Source of the DNA: Shinella lacus
GTDB taxonomy: Bacteria > Pseudomonadota > Alphaproteobacteria > Rhizobiales > Rhizobiaceae
DNA length: 64,000 nt
Direction: 5' to 3'
NCBI RefSeq assembly: GCF_010994755.1
Contig: NZ_WHSB02000008.1
Span: 1-64,000, forward strand
Positions 62,957 to 64,000 of this stretch are shown here, in pieces (within the stretch, counting starts at the first letter, position 1; every line of letters starts with the position of its first letter). The notes under the pieces are model-generated. The model saw only the letters and a list, made by a program, of their open reading frames with translations. It was not told the DNA's origin and did not search any database. Both the position numbers and the translations under genes were made by a program.

Positions 62957-64000
62957 ATGGCCAAGCCGTCGGAGACAGCGTTGGGAGAACAGGTGCCGCT
63001 TCGCCCGGCCGACGAGACCATTGCGGAAGATGCGCATGCGCTTTCCGTGCAGCTCCAGGCGATGCGCGACCGGCTCTTCCCGCCGACCTCGCAGAAGACG
63101 CTGCGCAGCTTCACCTCCGGCGAGGCGGCGCGGCTGATCGGCGTGTCGGACGGCTACCTCAGGCAAATCTCGCTGGCGGGGGAGGGGCCTGAACTTGCGA
63201 CCGGCCCCGGCGGCCGGCGCATGTATTCGCTCGCCGACATCGACGCGCTGCGCCATCACCTCGCCGAGCAGGCCCGCGCCAAGGGCAATGCCGCCAAGGC
63301 CCGCGCCTATGTGAAATGGCGCGACCCCGCGCGCGGCGAACACCTGCAGGTCATCTCCGTCACCAATTTCAAGGGCGGCTCCGGCAAGACGACCTCTTCC
63401 GTGCATCTCGCCCAGCATCTGGCCATGACCGGCCACCGGGTGCTCGCCATCGACCTCGATCCGCAGGCCTCGCTCTCGGCGCTCTTCGGCTACCAGCCGG
63501 AACTCGATCTCGTCGGCAACGACACGATCTACGGCGCGATCCGTTACGACGCAGAAGTGCGCCCGCTCTCGGCGATCATCCGGAAAACCTATTTCCACAA
63601 TCTCGACCTGGTGCCGGGCAATCTGGAGCTCCAGGAATTCGAACATGCGACGCCGCGTGCGCTGACCGAGCGCAAGGCCGGCGAGGCGCATGGCCTGTTC
63701 TTCACGCGGGTGCAGGCGGCACTCGCCTCGGTCGCCGACGATTATGACGTGGTGGTGATCGATTGCCCGCCGCAGCTCGGTTACCTGACGCTGTCGGCGC
63801 TCTGCGCCTCGACCTCGGTCATCGTCACCGTGCATCCGCAGATGCTCGACGTCGCCTCGATGAGCCAGTTCCTGTTCATGACCTCCGACCTGCTCGGCGT
63901 GGTGCGCGAGGCGGGCGGCCAGCTCAATTTCGATTTCCTGCGCTACCTCGTTACCCGCTACGAGCCGCATGACGGGCCGCAGGCGCAGATCGTCGGCTTC
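62957..64000 (+). CDS. repA: Plasmid partitioning protein RepA (ParA-type ATPase), 5' part
   Basis: 348 codons are present from ATG at 62957 with CGGAG seven bases upstream; the frame is open to the window edge. The N-terminal region holds a helix-turn-helix-like segment (TSGEAARLIGVSDGYLRQIS) for self-repression. The deviant Walker A is KGGSGKTT, followed by the ParA motifs AIDLDPQASLSALFG and VVIDCPPQLGYLTL. In repABC replicons RepA, with RepB, partitions the plasmid and represses its own operon. repB, the antisense RNA and repC should follow outside the window. Confidence 0.95.
   Translation, partial: MAKPSETALGEQVPLRPADETIAEDAHALSVQLQAMRDRLFPPTSQKTLRSFTSGEAARLIGVSDGYLRQISLAGEGPELATGPGGRRMYSLADIDALRHHLAEQARAKGNAAKARAYVKWRDPARGEHLQVISVTNFKGGSGKTTSSVHLAQHLAMTGHRVLAIDLDPQASLSALFGYQPELDLVGNDTIYGAIRYDAEVRPLSAIIRKTYFHNLDLVPGNLELQEFEHATPRALTERKAGEAHGLFFTRVQAALASVADDYDVVVIDCPPQLGYLTLSALCASTSVIVTVHPQMLDVASMSQFLFMTSDLLGVVREAGGQLNFDFLRYLVTRYEPHDGPQAQIVGF

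Noticed and set aside
62621-63970. Minus-strand frame of 449 codons opposite repA
   Set aside because: RepA is unmistakable on the plus strand (KGGSGKTT); the opposite frame is His/Arg/Gly-rich and unrecognised.
1-64000. CRISPR arrays, tRNA and rRNA genes
   Set aside because: No regularly spaced direct repeats and no cloverleaf or rRNA sequence were noticed in the window.

Overview
The window reads as the left-hand approach to the replication origin of a large repABC plasmid or chromid of a Rhizobiaceae bacterium (Sinorhizobium/Ensifer, Rhizobium or Shinella type). The reasons are a repA gene running off the right edge, SyrB-like proteins, alphaproteobacterial LexA boxes (GAAC/GTTC direct repeats with 7-bp spacing), EcfG/RpoE2-like GGAAC promoters, a RIME-like intergenic repeat, high GC, and mainly metabolic and stress cargo. 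No tRNA, rRNA or CRISPR array was seen.

Layout. 1-3100: general-stress genes (YciE/F ferritin-like, PRC-barrel, DUF2934, TUDOR-like, DUF4112) with a pair of divergent GGAAC-type promoters, then a LysE exporter. 3586-4706: two SyrB-like coiled-tail proteins. 4792-15716: a DNA-damage island with exonuclease III, an SRAP abasic-site protein, DinB and a UvrD-like helicase on the minus strand, facing imuA-imuB-dnaE2 on the plus strand. Perfect LexA boxes lie before dinB and before imuA. 15787-19129: a secreted HEXXH protein, an unknown protein and a ClC chloride channel.

19300-36332 is an osmoadaptation island. It holds a glycine-betaine-type ABC importer with an XRE regulator, and then, divergently, an M42 peptidase of the NAGGN type, a peptide ABC importer with a fused permease-ATPase, a GntR regulator, the N-acetylglutaminylglutamine amide enzymes (amidotransferase and synthetase) and a large MscS channel. 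An IS3 scar (about 36343-36782) separates it from a truncated GAF gene, an HWE histidine kinase and a response regulator.

39982-44633: a LacI regulator with two identical operators controls a purine-type NCS2 permease, an amidohydrolase and a TSUP transporter. 44904-45320 holds scars of a tyrosine recombinase and an IS5 element. 45728-59327 looks like a catabolic regulon for a quaternary or N-heterocyclic amine: flavin reductase, aldehyde dehydrogenase, luciferase-like monooxygenase, alpha/beta hydrolase, NIPSNAP protein, a ProU-type importer, a class III aminotransferase, a PucR regulator, an AA_synth protein and a second aldehyde dehydrogenase. Similar inverted repeats lie before both operon arms. 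59390-62396: dadA and alr with a divergent Lrp regulator. 62397-64000: an IS6 scar, a parS-like palindrome, a leader hairpin and the 5' part of repA.
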